A DNA stretch of 64,000 nt, taken from the NCBI GenBank assembly GCA_033026295.1, contig CM065187.1, positions 19,750,388 to 19,814,387 on the forward strand, given 5' to 3'. Within the stretch, counting starts at the first letter, position 1. Each line of letters opens with the position of its first letter. Shown here piece by piece: positions 43,701-58,700 of the stretch. The DNA comes from Channa striata. Lineage: Eukaryota; Chordata; Actinopteri; Anabantiformes; Channidae. Below the pieces are notes generated by a model, which had not been told where the DNA came from, searched no databases, and saw only the letters and a list, made by a program, of their open reading frames with translations. The translations under genes were made by a program, and so were the position numbers.

Positions 43701-46700
43701 GCTTCACAGAAGTATAATAAACTAATACTCTAGCTAATTTGCTTTTGGCCGACAGAGACACGGTACAAACAGAAAAAATACCTGTTTATCCTATTATATC
43801 TCGAAATATAGTTATGTACAGTTTTTTAAAAATGGAATAGTTAATTTAGGGATACTCATTAGCTGGAAACGTCAGTCTCTGTCAACAACAGCACTGTATT
43901 ATCCAACAATAATAACTAAAGCAGTCAACTTTCTTGGATTGTACATCACAAGTATATGTGTACACGCTGATTCTTCTAACTATTGGGTAAACAGAAAACA
44001 ATCGAGCCCTGCGGAAGTTGTTTTGATGTTATTATTATTATTTCAATATTATTACATAAAAAGCATGGACATGCTTGAAATAGTCCTGTAAAATACAGAA
44101 ACATATCATAAACTGTACAGTCTCTAATCTAAAAGTGTTGCAGTTGTTACTATAAAAAAAAAGAAAATTCTCATTTTTCTTCGTCAAGGTTCATGACATG
44201 ATCACTCAGATACTTCAAACAGTAATGCAGAAAAAGATTAGTTTACTGAGATGCTTCTTAGGATACACAGTTAAATTTATAAAAAGAGAATTTATAAAAA
44301 CATCGATGTTGTGCATGTGGCTGTGAGATTTGAACGGCATCTGACAGAATGGCGACCCGTCCGGTATAGATAATGGATCATGGATGCTTAATGGTTTCTC
44401 AGCCTGTCAGAGTGACCTCCACCCTTCTGTTCAAAAGGAGAGGGTTTGGGGGGTGGAGAAGGCCTTCAGACCACCTGTGTGCTGTGTGCCTGCAGCTCCA
44501 AGAGGTCTTGCCCCCTTAGTGGAACATCTGGTGTAAATATGCTACACATGTCTGCCTGTTTGGTTTAACCCTTAGATGGATGTTGCCAGCATGTCTACTA
44601 AAATTCAGCGCAACCTGTGGGTTGGTTTTGTAAGTGCCAGAGAAACAGCAGTGTGCAAACATTGGCATTCTGAAAAATTTCTATAATTAAAGTCTTAAAG
44701 AGGAAAAAAATGTTGTCCATATTGCAGCTGTAACTCATCCCACCTTTGTTATTCTTAAATGAAATAACCTCTCACTTTTACTTTATACCTTGCCTCTTTA
44801 TTACCATCCTCTGCCTCTGCCAGGCTTATCTTCACACCCTCCCTCCAGCTGGAGTGCACTTCTGAATTTCCATACTGTTCTGGTCCACTGACGGCTGTGG
44901 AACTGCTACGTTGTTGTAAGTGTAACTACAGTGTTGAGGAATAGAGTGCAGTTGGCTGGCATGCCATTGTTCCGGCCCTTGCTTATCGACTTTGCCCCTG
45001 CTTGACACGGCCCTATTCGCTAATGGGGTTTGGACGACAATGAATGACCCTGATGCACTGCAGTTGCCAGAGAAAACAGATGCTCGTTTTTCTTTTTGTG
45101 TTATACTACCTGAACATGACAGATCTTCATGGATGGTTTATGAGAAGGGCTGTAAAGTTTGACATGAAAAACTCCAAGGTAACAAATTAATGTAAAATGC
45201 AGGGCTGTAAAGTTGAGAAGGAGATAGATTAGATAAAAGAAAATTTCCAGTGGGGAAATGTGGTCAGAATAGAGTGAGAAAATGATCAATTAATAAAAAC
45301 TGTCCTATATTCCAACATTTAGCTTGCTTGCTAAATGTTGGAATATTGTCATTCATATCTTTTTTGTGATTGTTTTTGATCCATGCTGTACATCTAGTTT
45401 CATGTTTTTTTCAGAGACTGCATTGTTGAAATTTGTTTAAAAAATAGGATTAAAAAATAGGATTCATAATAATTCATGCCCTAATGCACAATACATGAGG
45501 TGTTTAATCAGTGAAAGAATTCCATAAATAGAAACCAATGGCCAATCTGATGCTGAAGCTAAGCTGTGGAAAGCAAAGTGGCAGAAGTCAGAGTTGTTTT
45601 GTATCTAAGCCAAATTGTACATTGAAGTAAGCAACATACATATTGCACACATACACACATTCATAAGTATTCATAAGTAGTTGCATAATGAATGTCTTAA
45701 CTGTGACTAAAATTTGCCCTTAAAATCTTGCTGACTTTGAAAGTTTTCTTAAATGTCTGGTAAAAGGATGACTTTATGGTGGACTGTCTCATTAATATTA
45801 CTATGCCTGTTACTGTAGCTACTGGCTAAAAAAAATATGAGCAAGCATTGTCTATGAAAAAAGATATAAGGAAATAACATTCCAAATATTACAATAACAA
45901 AAACAACAATACATTTTACTGGCAGGCACCTTTATAAACACTCAAAGTCACCTTACAGACACAAAATAAAACAACAAGCAATTTAGCTACAGTAGCATTA
46001 TAAAGGTTATCAAAATAGACAGTTTGAAAAAGAAGTTTAGACCACTGATTTAAGGTGAGATAGGCAAGACGGAACAGATAAGTTTTAAGACAGGATTTGA
46101 ACATAAGCAGAGAGTCTATGGATTGTAGATCTGGTGGAAGGGAGTTTCAGAAATGGGGGGCAGAGCGACTGGATGCTTCAGCTCCCAAAGAATGACAGGA
46201 AAGTGTGTGGAGTGGACAGCAGGTGGGCTGAACGCAGGGAGCGTGAGGGTGTATGTGACTGGAGAAGCTCTGACAGATACGGCAGAGCGAGGTTATGGAG
46301 GGCTTTATATGTGAGAATTAAAATCTTATAGTTAAAGCAGAAATGGACCGGGAGCCAGTGGAGTTTGAGGACTGGCGTAATATGATCTGCGAAGGGGGTT
46401 CTAGTGAGAATACCGGCAGCTGAGTTCTGAACCAGTTGAAGTTTATGGAGGGATTTTTTTAAACAAACCCAACAAGAGAATTTACAGGAATTGGAACTTT
46501 ATGTAACTAAAGCTGTACTGTGGGAGTGAGTGATGTTTGGAAACGGTTGATATTGCAAAGATTGAAGTGGGCAGATTGTGCTATATTACTGATGTGGGCA
46601 GAATAACAGAGGGTACCATCCAGGATGAAACCCAGACTCTTAACCTTAGGAGACGGTGAGATGATGGAGCAGTCAATGTGTACAGTGAAATTATTGGTTT

Positions 46701-49700
46701 TGGAGAGTATTGGAGAGAAATTCAGTTTTACTGCTATTAAGTTTGAGAAAGTTGTGTGAAAACCAGTCCTCAATTTTCAACAAGCAGTGGGAAAGTGAGG
46801 AGGGGGGAAGTGCGGTCGTAGGTTTTGTGGATATGTAGAGCTGGGTGTCAATTGCATATCAGTGGAACTGGATGTTATGTTTTCTAAATATTGCACCAAG
46901 CAGGATGTGATGGTGAACTGAGCCCTGTGGAATACCAGTAATGACAAGGGCAAGTTGAGATGTGTGATTCTGTAAATGAACAAATGTTAGTAATGCCAAT
47001 AAAGACTAAAGTAGTTTATTGAACAAAATTGTATTATTGTAGTCTCTGTAGGTTCATATTTAATAAATGACATGTAATACTGTGCACCAGTTAAATGTAG
47101 TATTTAAATGTGATGCGATAATGACATTTTGTCATGTCTTCCACTATAATTTCTCTGTTCTAAATTTAGTTTTAGGTTTATCTAATTTTTATGTTATTAA
47201 ATGATACACAACAAGTACAGGACATAGTTGTCATGACCTGCCCTTTTGTTAAATGATTTAATTAGCATAAATGGATAATTATTACTGTCAAAATGCATGA
47301 GATTCACACCTCTAATAATTAGGGTCCATTCTGGCCAGTGGTACCGCATTGCCATTGTTAACATCCAGCTCCCGTGCTCACATCGCACACAGATAATCAA
47401 ACACTTTAAATGCATTGTTAGCATTTCAAAATTCATACCACAAATGCAAATTATCACTTTCATTTATCATAAAGTACCAGGCCATCATCATATTGAAGAG
47501 TTATTAGCTATGCTTGGTAGAACAGTGCTAATTGTGTAAGGAAAAGCAGACATAGTTCTAAATATCACTTACTGCACGGAGAGGAAGCAGTTTCTTAGGG
47601 TTAATTAGTAGTCAGCCCAATACTTGTTATTTGTGCAAACCACAGCAAAAGCTTAATTAACTTTGATTCTCACTCCCTGGAAATTTGGGCTCACAGTGCT
47701 ACAATGATGCTGACTTAGGAATAGTCTATGGCCTTGTGAGTGGCGACAAGCCAGTCATTTGTTTCGTGGTAATCCAGCACACTGTTTCAGAGGACATCTC
47801 TGCTTACTGGTTTATAACCTTTACTCTCAATCACCAAACTCTGTCTGTCTGTGCTTTCTTTTCTTTACGTGTCTTTCAGCTTCCCTTTTGCCCCTCCTGT
47901 TTCTGTTTCAGTAAATTTCCTCGAACTCCAAAGCCTCTGGCTGCAGGCAGTGGTTGGACAGAGAGCAGTGTCCCTCATTCCAAAGTTAATAACTTTTTAA
48001 TTTAATTGCTTAAGTTCACTGTGCCCTCAATATGCATTTTTCCCCTTTTACTTATTGTCATTCAATGTTGGAGCTCCAATTTGCCACACAGCTTTTGAGA
48101 GAGAGAACGAGAGAGAGAGAGAGAGAGAGAGGATGGACTAGTGGCAGGGGAGACAGACAAAACTGTTTTATTGGATGACTAAACAAATTAAATTTGAATT
48201 CATACAGCGGCTTTCATCTTCTGTGTGATTAAGAAAGCTTTACAAACTTGACAACAGAGCCTATTTTGAGGTAAGCCATTAGTTCAGAGAAAACATCTAA
48301 ATACCATGTTAGAAGGTTAGTGTTGTTTAGTGTAAATAAATATCAATTAGCAATGAACACCACATATCACATTAGCTGCTGACATATCCAGCATAGAAAA
48401 ATAAACACCTGAGCCTTTTTTTTCAAAGTTAGTTTGCTGCTGTGTGTATATGTGTATATGTGTTTGAAGGAACATATAAAATGTGTTTAGTCTACAACTA
48501 CAGCACAAGCAGCATATCTGCAAATTAATTAAAATGTTAATAAAACAGGCAAGATACATTTCCTGCTTTAAACCTCATGAAATATGCATAGGTCTATATG
48601 AGCCACATGCATAGAAAATGGCAGACTCATGCAACAGAGAGGAACAGGTATCACTTTATGCTCTGCTGACAATCTATATGTAAGCAGGTTTTAAATCCTC
48701 AGTCTTCATCTCAGTACAAAAAAGCTAAATAATAAATGTGATTTCTAGGGATGAAAATAAATTTGTTTACAGTGTTGTCTGCGACTGATTTTAGAACTTG
48801 CATTACAGAGAAGTTGGGTCTTTTTACATGTATTGGATGGAAACTACACCTTCCTTTTGTTTTCATGTACTGACAGCCAGACGGACAACATACAGTAGGC
48901 TATAGCCTCTTTACCGCATTAGCTGGATCAATGCTCATGTCAACAGAAATGATAAAAAGTATTTTGAAAAAACAAACAAACAGATTTTACATTTCCAACA
49001 TTTACAAAGACACAGATTAAAACCACAACACTGGAACTTTTCCTGCTTCTCTTCTACATTCTGAAGAATAAAGGGTTCAGTACGAGCCACCTACTGTAAC
49101 TGTGGGGTCTAAGAGGGGTTATACTCTGGTCAGCCAGTTTGACATGAGCAAAGGTCAACTCATAACAGCCGCGGTTTGTGTGGAGGAAGAAGAAGACGTC
49201 TGCTTGCTTATTTCAGCCTGCATCCCTTATTAGCCATACAAACACCTCCCAGTCAGCCGGCATGGCCTTTACAGGAACACACGAAAGACACACGAATGTC
49301 TGCAAACAGCACTATCGACACCAATGTGAACATAATTCCCCGTTCCTTGTGGTTGTTAGCAAACCTTTGGAGAGTGGGAATAGTTGGATAGGTCCAATTG
49401 GAAGCAAAAATCTGGAAACCTGTATAGTTGATCAAGAGACTTTACTATCTATTTTATATGTTATAAGTCTTGTATTGTTTCACTTTTGCGTTTTAGTAAA
49501 CTTTATGCACTCCAGACTCCATCAAAAGTAGTACTGATATTAAAAGTATATTGTATGAAAAAAAGGTTTGGGGATCTGTGTGAATGTTGAATGAATTGTT
49601 TGAAATTGTACATGTAGGTGTCGTGTACCTGCATCCTTGTTCTCGCCCTCCTTCCTCTGCCCATCCGATATTCAACAATAATTATCTTCTAATTATGTTA

Positions 49701-52700
49701 TGGGAATGATTTTGTTGGGTGCTGCTTATCCTCGCCCATTTGTTTGAGCAGCTTTTCTTTCTTTCTTTTTGCTTTCTAATATTTTTAGCTCAAGTGGGAA
49801 CCAGTATATCACCATTAAAGGAGACTATCCCATCCTTATTTTGATGATTCACTGTGTGGAAAATTGTTCTCTTTTGGTTTCTCCTGGCTTTGTTTTTGTA
49901 TCAAAGAGTATGGTTGATGTGCTTTTGTCTCCGCTCACTACGCCCATCTGTCCCATCACCCTTTAAATAGAGGGGGAATGAGAGATTTAATGAAAGAAAT
50001 GGTGCAATTGATCCACTTTTTATTCTAATGGGTGAACAGATCACACTCAATTATGGGTGTTCTCATCTTGATGTGTAAAAGGAAGGCAGAGAGGGAGAAG
50101 TGGGGTGGAAGAGAGAGGCTGTTTGGCAGGTCTGTTGAGAGATTTGCCACCCAATCTATGTATTCTTGGCTTTTATTGATCCCTCACAGCTTTATAATCA
50201 GTGGGTCGATATCATCCACAGCATTCTGAAATACAGAAGCGTGACCATTAGTAGTCACATTTTAATGTAAATAGAGCCAAAACCCAACCTTACATTGGCA
50301 TTATGTTTTTTTTTTTTTTTTTTTATGGCGAATCCCAAAAATACAAAACAGGTTAATGAGGACTTACACTAGTCTATAGTATTTGAGGATATAACTCAAT
50401 ATTTCAAGTTAGTACACACATGCATGCAAACATATTTATTTTTTGAGACTGATTTCACTGAGCGTTTCCCACGCTGACTTATGCATTAATTGATTGATTT
50501 TTCTGTCCAGCTGGTCACAGTGGTTCCATACAGGCGGAACAGCAGGGATGATCACAGAGATGTTGGCTGAGGAACAGATGCCAAAATCAAAAGCGCCATT
50601 TTTGTTCCTCATTCAGTATGAAAGCTGAGATGCTGCTGACCTGGACTAGGAGAGACAGGAACAAGCTGGAGCTGTGGGCGGATGCACCTGGGATCTAGAG
50701 TCCCTTCGTTGAACAAACAGACTTTCTGGATAAGTCTTTTGAAGTGTAAAAAATTAACGAGTTTAATAAGTTGAGTCATATACAGTAAATATGTTACTGG
50801 AACAGTTAGAACAAAGGAAGGCGGTGCATTTCTGTAGGTAAATAACTGAACGTCTGTGTGAATTCTTGATTTCAATGTATTCATGTATTTGCTCAAAATC
50901 TAAGGAACTTAACAAGATTTTATGCGAGTCCAGTTTAAAAAAAAACGTTAAACCACGAATCACAAAAAGCACCAGAAGGAGGAGCAAGATGTAATCTGTT
51001 GATCGCAAAATGTATTGTAAACAGTGTCTCACAAAAAATGCTAACCTCATAATTGTGCTCATTGTATTTGATTAATCTCAAAATCGGACCATAAGAACTT
51101 TTTCCAACGTTTTAACAAGATTTTCTATGAATTTTTCTGCAGCCCTCAGATGGGCCAGTTTAAAAAAAGCGTTAGTTTTTATTCTTAGCGCATCACAAAA
51201 AGCAAGAAGGAGCAAACATCAAGACTTTTACTAAGGTTCAGGTGTATGAATAAAGACTTATGGTACAAAATCTTTTGTTGTATTGTAAACAGTGTCTCCT
51301 TTGGCTAAAAATGCGTTTAACTCACGTTTTTGTCGGCTCTGTACATGTGCTAAACGCACTCTTTATTGTACAGTAGGAGCGCATACAACAGATATTATTT
51401 CTCAGCCTGGATATTGGCGGCTTATAGTCCGATGCGGTTTATATGTGACAAAATATATATTTCTTTTAATCTGTCTATACAATATATAGCAATACTTTAT
51501 CTGCACAAATTGCTAATATATTTAAGTTTGGGTAAAAATAGCAGAACAACTGTCAAACCCCAGAGCAGCTCCACTAGTTTGAATAAAATACTTTCATTAT
51601 TTGTTGCACAGAACATATTAGCACATTTACATTACATTGTTCTTCTATAATTTCAGGTTACACATAATCTATTTAATATTTTCATAAAAAGAACACGTTT
51701 CCTCTCCCTATTCATGCATGTATATTTCCCTGATCAGCACATATTTCCAACTAGATATGAGCATCATTAAGATTTTATTGGTACCACAACTCTTGACATG
51801 ACTGCTTATTAATCCGGTACTTTAAAAGTTTTTGTTGTTTTTTAATCGGAAACAGGATTTACATTGCTTTATATCCTGATGTGAGGACTCTGACACTAAA
51901 ACTTTAAAATTCTAAATGACACTCCTGATTTCAGATTAGATTTATAAACACACCCATACCTATCAGCTGGACCGTGGTTAGTTATAATAATTTAAGGACA
52001 CCTGCACAATTTAATGTGTGGGCTCCAAGCTCCTTAACATACTGTACCTGGGGAACAAAAAATAACTAATTATGTCTGCACCCGTATGATATAGACCTTC
52101 ATTAGATGTCTGAAAAGATTGCTCATCTTTCCTTCCTTAGTCTTGGTAAAGACTTGTTGCACTTGTGGTGATAACGGCTGTCAGCACGGACTCCAGTAAA
52201 GGCTATCTGCTTTCGGATGTTCATTCCTCTCCACCAATGTCACTAAAAACACAGTCTCTGTGCCTGTGTGTGCTGCACAGTACTGCTGCCCCCACCCTTC
52301 AAACACAGGCGCAGAAGGCCACATCCACTGCAGTGGAAATAGTACAAATGCATCATATGCAAATATCATAATCAAAAACTGAGTTGGTAAAATAAAATGC
52401 AAAACACTGTGTAAGTAAGTAGCAGCAATAAATAGGAGATTTTAATTACTCCAGTACGCTTATAGATTTTATAATCTTTAATAAAGTAGCCATAGGGGTC
52501 ATTTGATTCTGGGTTTCTGCATCCATCCAAATTTCAGCCTCTGTCCTATTCTATATGTCATATAAACCTAGACTCTTTGCTTGCTATTGTCCCAGACTGC
52601 CAGAGTCCACAATTATATAAGAGACAGATGGAGAGGATGAAATAGAAACAGCGGTAACAGGGTAGTGTGAAGGGATTAATCAGAGGCGGACAGTTTAAGA

Positions 52701-55700
52701 ATCTCTGAAGCAGAAAACCAGACTGCAGTTACCTTTTCTTGTAAGTACTTTAAGTTTTGCACTCATGCAAAAAATGTAGAACTATTAGTGCAGGAGGTAA
52801 AGCAATGTAATGTAAGACACTGAGCTTGAAGAAAAGGCATGAACCAGGGAATAATGGGGTGAAGAGAGAAGATCCTTAACCACAGGAGTCTTTTGGAGGC
52901 TGAACTTAGTGATTATTGGTAAGCTACAGAAATATGTTTTTCATGCACTCTCTAGTCTTTGTTGTCCTTACAGTACAGATGGAATAGAATCTTTGGATTT
53001 CAATCTTAGTTGCCAAATCTAGTCCTGAGTGCCTTCCACTTGACCGTGATAGTGTCACTTTAAATACTTATTGTTTACAAATCACTCGAATCGGCCAAGG
53101 TATTCTATAATTCAGTAAATATATCTCAGTATTTATAGAGTTAAGCTTCTTTTATTCTAAATGTCAACATTTTACTTTAAATCTAACCTTTACAAAAAGA
53201 GCTTTTACCCACAAATTAAGTATGTTTTGCTTAGGGAAATGAATGAAACATTATTCAAATACACCAGCGTTGGCGGACAAAAAGTCATTTCTCTGCTCAG
53301 AATCAGGCTTTAACATTTTTTTTCCACTTAATTTGAAAACACAAAATATTTCACAGATGAAACTTGAAATGTGAAGAGAGAGTGGAGAAGAAATATTGGC
53401 ATTTGCGGTTGCTGCATTCAAATGAACTCTAAATTGATATATTGTAAACAGCTCATACACTTGCAGGCTGAGAGCATCATATGTTCTCCAAACATTCCCT
53501 CATTCTTACTTTAGTTAAGTTTGGGAGGTGGGATCAGGTTACGGTTACACAGGGTTACACTACATATCCTCCACATATCCTCCCAAAGACACCCTTGCTC
53601 TTCCTATTTAATGATGTGGAGGAGGACAGCTGAGCTTACAGCGGTGGTAGCCTTGCATTGCCAGACCTATTTCCAAACTACATTTTAGGAGAAAGGTCAG
53701 ACAGACGAACATGTTAACATGGCTTTGAGGAGCAATTTGCTCATGGTGGGAGGGGGGACTTGTGTTGACGGTGGTATAAACCTCCCTTGGAAATAAATGA
53801 ACGTTATTGTCGAAGATTATGTCCAGTGCAGGGTAGGAAAATGTGTTGTTGTTGCTGTTGTACAGGGAGGAAATAAAAATAGAAACCCTAAGGGACAGCA
53901 GGGAGAGGGAAAAATGCAGAATGAAAACACAGGGCCAGTGATAGACTTATACTGCATGTTGTCCACATCCTGTGAATCAGATTGTCAAGGTGATAGTGGG
54001 ACTTTTACTATTAATTACACACACTCCAGATTTTCAGTGAGGTGTGTTTATCATGGGACTCCTGTTAGGGCCATTCATATTTGCCTCCTCAGTCAGTGGG
54101 CTGTTAAATACAGTCATACTGCTGTTGACTCTGTTTTAATGACAAAGCCGTTGTCAGGAATGGGAAGATGCAATCATGTCTATTCTAAATGACATTTATG
54201 CCACTAATTTGCAGCCACATATTTTTTGTGAGAAACATACAGTTCTGTAAAGTAACATGGATGGCCAGTGGAAATGTTTTTTATTTCTCTCGTGATGTAA
54301 TATTCTATGTACTCGAAATATGCAAGTAAATGTTAGGGAAACATTTGATTGGATATGGATACAGCCTGTGATTGGATATAAGCACAACAGAGGCGTCTTG
54401 TACTACTATAATACTATTTTATCAAAAACATTGTCGTTAGATCCTTAGTAAATAGTAGTTTAAATATCTGAAAGTTTTTTCTCTGAAGCAGCAAAGGTGC
54501 TAATGCATGTACTGTAGACATTCACACTTGCAGGCCTGTCAAAGGGAAGGAGTGGCTGTGTTAAGTGCTTAATTTACTTATTTTTAGCCACGCTTTACTG
54601 TTCCCACCCTCAGACTCTCCCTCAAGAGGCTGCTATTAATTCAGCACAGCCCTTAAGGCTTCATCAATGTTAATCAACATAAGATTTCCTTCAGCTGCTT
54701 TGATCAAGGCTTAAGGGCATGAAAATATATATGTATAGTTCCCGTATGTTTGTTTGTGTAAAAGTGTTGGGGAGTGGAAGAGTTCTAATGATCCAATGTA
54801 CGCTTGAGGTGATGACCGGGAGAACCACATGCAATTATAAATTTAAGTTACATAGCACAGTTACAGAATCCATCTGTGAAATGAGGTTACTACTTATATA
54901 TAGAGGAAAATAATACCATTTTATGAAAAAAAGGTTGGTGTCTTTGCAATTCAATACCAGCAGGAACTAACACCTATTTAAAAAAGCTTAACAAAGAGTT
55001 TTTTCAAATATGGTTTCAAAGTGTGTAACAATTTTCTTATGTTGTGATTTTGTTGCCTAGTTGTGATCTTCCTAAACTTTAAAGTGAATCCACAACGCAC
55101 AAAATAGACAACAAAATTCAGCCTGACCTGCAACACGATGCTTTGGTCAAAGTTGTATGCACTGGGTCGTCCCTCCAAAGTGGAGAATGCTACGTTTCCG
55201 CCAGTGAGAGGGGAGATATCACTGAACTCATCTGTACATAGAGCTGTCCTCTCATCGTCTCCCGGGCGAATGTAGCCTTTACCATCCTTCCCATAGGTCT
55301 TCCTGCAAGAGGCACTGTAAAACTGGTAAGGCACCCAGGGCCCGTCTTCCTCTGTACGCTTGTAGATGGCAAAGCTCTCTGGCCGACTGGTGTAGAATTT
55401 CAAACGTATGTAGGTTATCTCAAAGGCCTTCCCTGTGCGAAAAACATATGATTAGCTTTGAATTACTGTCAAAATATATCCACTGTTGTTACATAGTTAG
55501 ATCAGAACTGGTTATGTACAAGACAAATTAAAGTGGGGTGACAGTTTAGAGCCCAGCAGCTAAGAAAAAAAATGACATAATTGCATAATACAAAGTAGAC
55601 AAACAATGGAGGATAATCTTAATTTCCTGTGCCTCTTTGCAGGGTAAATGAATGCCATTCCTAAGGGTGCAGAAGAATACCCAGGATTATTTTCCCATTA

Positions 55701-58700
55701 TCCAGATCATAATGGGCCCTATGAAGTGAAACATAGGTCAAATGAAACGAGACAAAAAACGTTTTTTTTTTTGTAATTTCAACTGTTCAACAGAATAGGG
55801 CAGTTGAGTACAAAATCACATTGTAAAGTGTCTGTACTTTTGGATCACATAAAGTTTGATGCAGGATTTGATTTGTTACAGTTGAGGAATCTGATAACAA
55901 GAAAAATTATTTGAGACATGAGTGCATTGCCAACAGTTTTATTGGTATGAATGGGCATGGAGGAACAAAAAAAAGATAACGAAAAGTTTTCTTAGTCTTT
56001 CACCCTTAAACTGTGATTCAGCTATTACAGTCCGTGAAAAAGGAAAACAGGTTTCAAGGCACAGTGTGTGCACCTTAGGGATCCAGAGCAAAAAAGGAGA
56101 AACCCAGATTTCCATTTGAGCTGGAGTTAGAGGATTAGGGAGATCCAGCTAAGTTGTGCTGCAATTGATGTTGCATTGTAACAGAAGAAATGTCTGTACT
56201 TTCTTTTGTAAGTACTTTCTGAACGTGCATAATAAGTGGAGGCACGAGTCTCCGAGGTATGCATGTTTAATTAAATGAGAGGAAAGGTTAGGAAGGCCAA
56301 GTGTTTTGGCATACTGCACATTCATTTTTACATATTGCATACTCAGATGGCTTGAATTAATGAGCAATTTTTCTTCATAATGCTTCCTCTGTGAAAAACT
56401 GGAGTCTACTTATTTGGTTTTGTGGGGAAGTTAAAACGCTCTTTGCTAATCTCAGACCAAACAGAGAATCATTTCTTCTTTTTGATTGAGAGGTGTCATT
56501 TCTTCCACGGCTTACTAACTGCAGACACTTTAAACAATAATCTTAGATGCGTGTCTGTAAAGTTACACTTTTATACTTGCTGTGTTGAAGCACAAATGCA
56601 GAATTTGCAAAATGTTGTGCAACTCGAAGAGGTAATAACTGTTCAGATACAAACTAAAGTCATACTAAAACCAAGCGAGGAGTAACATGTTGATTGAACA
56701 GGCTACTTCATCGCACTCTTGGGTTTTTTTTTCCACATCATTAGATACTAAGCCTCACCCCACTACACATTCATACGGGGATGACATCTTCCGGTATGGC
56801 CATAATGACATCTGTTGCTTTTCTCTGCCAAGACAGAACCAGGCGTCTCTGTCTCTTGTCTCTGCAGCAATCTCTAATGGTATCGTTCCTTTAGGAGCCC
56901 TAAGATCATTTAGCTTTCATTTACTCCCTGCATGAGGTGAGCTTAGCCCTGCTGGGACTGAGGCGAAAAACATGAAAGAGGCAGAAGATGAAACATTCAC
57001 TGATATCCCCCATGATGAAATAGAGACTAATTGCAAAGGATATTTGTATGGTTTTTATGCATAATGTTTAATGATTTGTGAGTCATTCTCCTTCAGATGC
57101 ACATGCTTTACATATTTATTAAAACTATTGCTGTTGATGTTGATGCACAGCAATAAAATGACTTTTTGGACACAGACACCTTAAAGAGTGAGAGCTGAGA
57201 GCTGCAGATTTAGACTGTCTGAGCTATTATGAATCACCCATGTCAACCTAACACAGCTGCTGCCGTCTGCCCAAATGGAGACTAAACTCAGCACAAGAAC
57301 CAGAGACTCAATATTTACAATCTGTTTACTCCAAGTGGAGATTTTTGTGATCAGCAAATACGTGGAGGAGTGGCTTTACCTCGCCTTGTCTCCACGTTTA
57401 AATAAGGAATTTTGACTGTTTTACAGAGAACTGTGTCTCCTATACACGCCAGTAATTTGACTGCGAGAGCGTCATGCCAACTGTGGCAGACTTTTATCGC
57501 TGTTTTACATCGGAGACAGGATGTTGCTTTTCTTTGACAGCGCTGAATTAGAACCAGCTGGAGACATCAACGTGTGCTGTTTGAATGTGTGTATGTGTGT
57601 TTCTCACCAAGACTTTGTGGGAAAACGCTGACCTCAATTCCTTACCAGCAAACCACCCAGCATTTTCCTTTTTCTACCCCCTCTTTCCTCATTATGTTTT
57701 GTTTACTCCCCTTGAAGCAGCCCGACTCCCCCTTTCCTTTCTACTCTTCCACAGACCCACGATGACCTGGCTGCAGTATGTGTCCCTACATCCTACTGCT
57801 GTGTTTATCATCCCGGCATTTGCCTGTGTTCCCTTCAGAGAGCACTCGTTTTGTTTGGAGAGGCTAAAGAAAACAGTAATGTCAGAGACGCCCCCCACCA
57901 GCGACCCAGATGGATCACAGAGCTCTTACCAATGGGACGCCACACATACAAAATTCAGGGGTATTCAGTTACATCAAATTGTATGTTGTGAAAAGGTAGT
58001 CTTCCATTTTGAAGAATACTAGGCCCAGGTAGTACAGTCCAGAAACACAGAATATAGCCAAACATGTTGGTGAGTGATGTCAAAAGGGGCAAAGGTCAGT
58101 TTGGCCTAAGAAAGGCGGACGTGTAGGAGCTGGGATTGTCTGAAAAGTAACAAAAAACATACCTCTGCAGCAGCAGCAGCACCTTTGTCCAAGAAAAGTC
58201 TCAAAACACAGCCAGAGATCTACTTGCTATTGGAAATCAATATTCTCCATTCTCCATTTTACAAAAGCACTTCCTGTTTTCAGAGCATGTGATGTGACAG
58301 TTCGTCTATGGTCAGAGCTCTGACATTTTCAACTTCTGTCGTAATTTAGTCCCCGGTCCTTGTTCCTTTGAAGCAGAGCTTTTTGATGGGGAGCCCCCCT
58401 CTCCGTGCCGCCACCCAGAGGAGTAGGGAGGCCGTCTGACCTCTTGAGAAAATGTCTAGTTTGGGACAGGAGCTGCCTTCCCTGTTTGATCGCTTGAAGT
58501 CAACACACACACACACACACACACACAGCATTTTACAATTTTGGCCACTTTTGTTGTTTACAGTATGTTCTTATCCATCACAAAAGACCATCAGTGACAC
58601 ATACAGACAGAGCCTCAAGAAAAACTACCTTCACGCACAATACCAACACAGGGTCCTGCAGCCGATGGTGTGTGACCCCCACCGAGCGTCATAGCATCAC

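Larger units (their letters stand above)
42259..55127 (-). other. lamc3: lamc3 intron 2
   Basis: 12.9 kb, the longest intron. It holds the L2-like LINE relic (45.9-47.0 kb), a dispersed-repeat copy (43.4-43.6 kb), a CpG-rich patch (42.93-43.06 kb), a degenerate tandem duplication (50.9-51.3 kb), a 17-bp-arm hairpin at 45307, GA and T tracts, and two homeodomain-motif-rich stretches. Confidence 0.85.

Noticed and set aside
53797..54192. 131-codon plus-strand open frame starting with ATG
   Set aside because: No recognisable motif, no splice or promoter context, and a length reachable by chance in 64 kb. It is the best of the unknown frames if any is real.
57585..58022. 145-codon plus-strand open frame
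   Set aside because: Low-complexity, Cys/Phe/Pro-rich translation of pyrimidine-rich intron; no domain or signal supports it.
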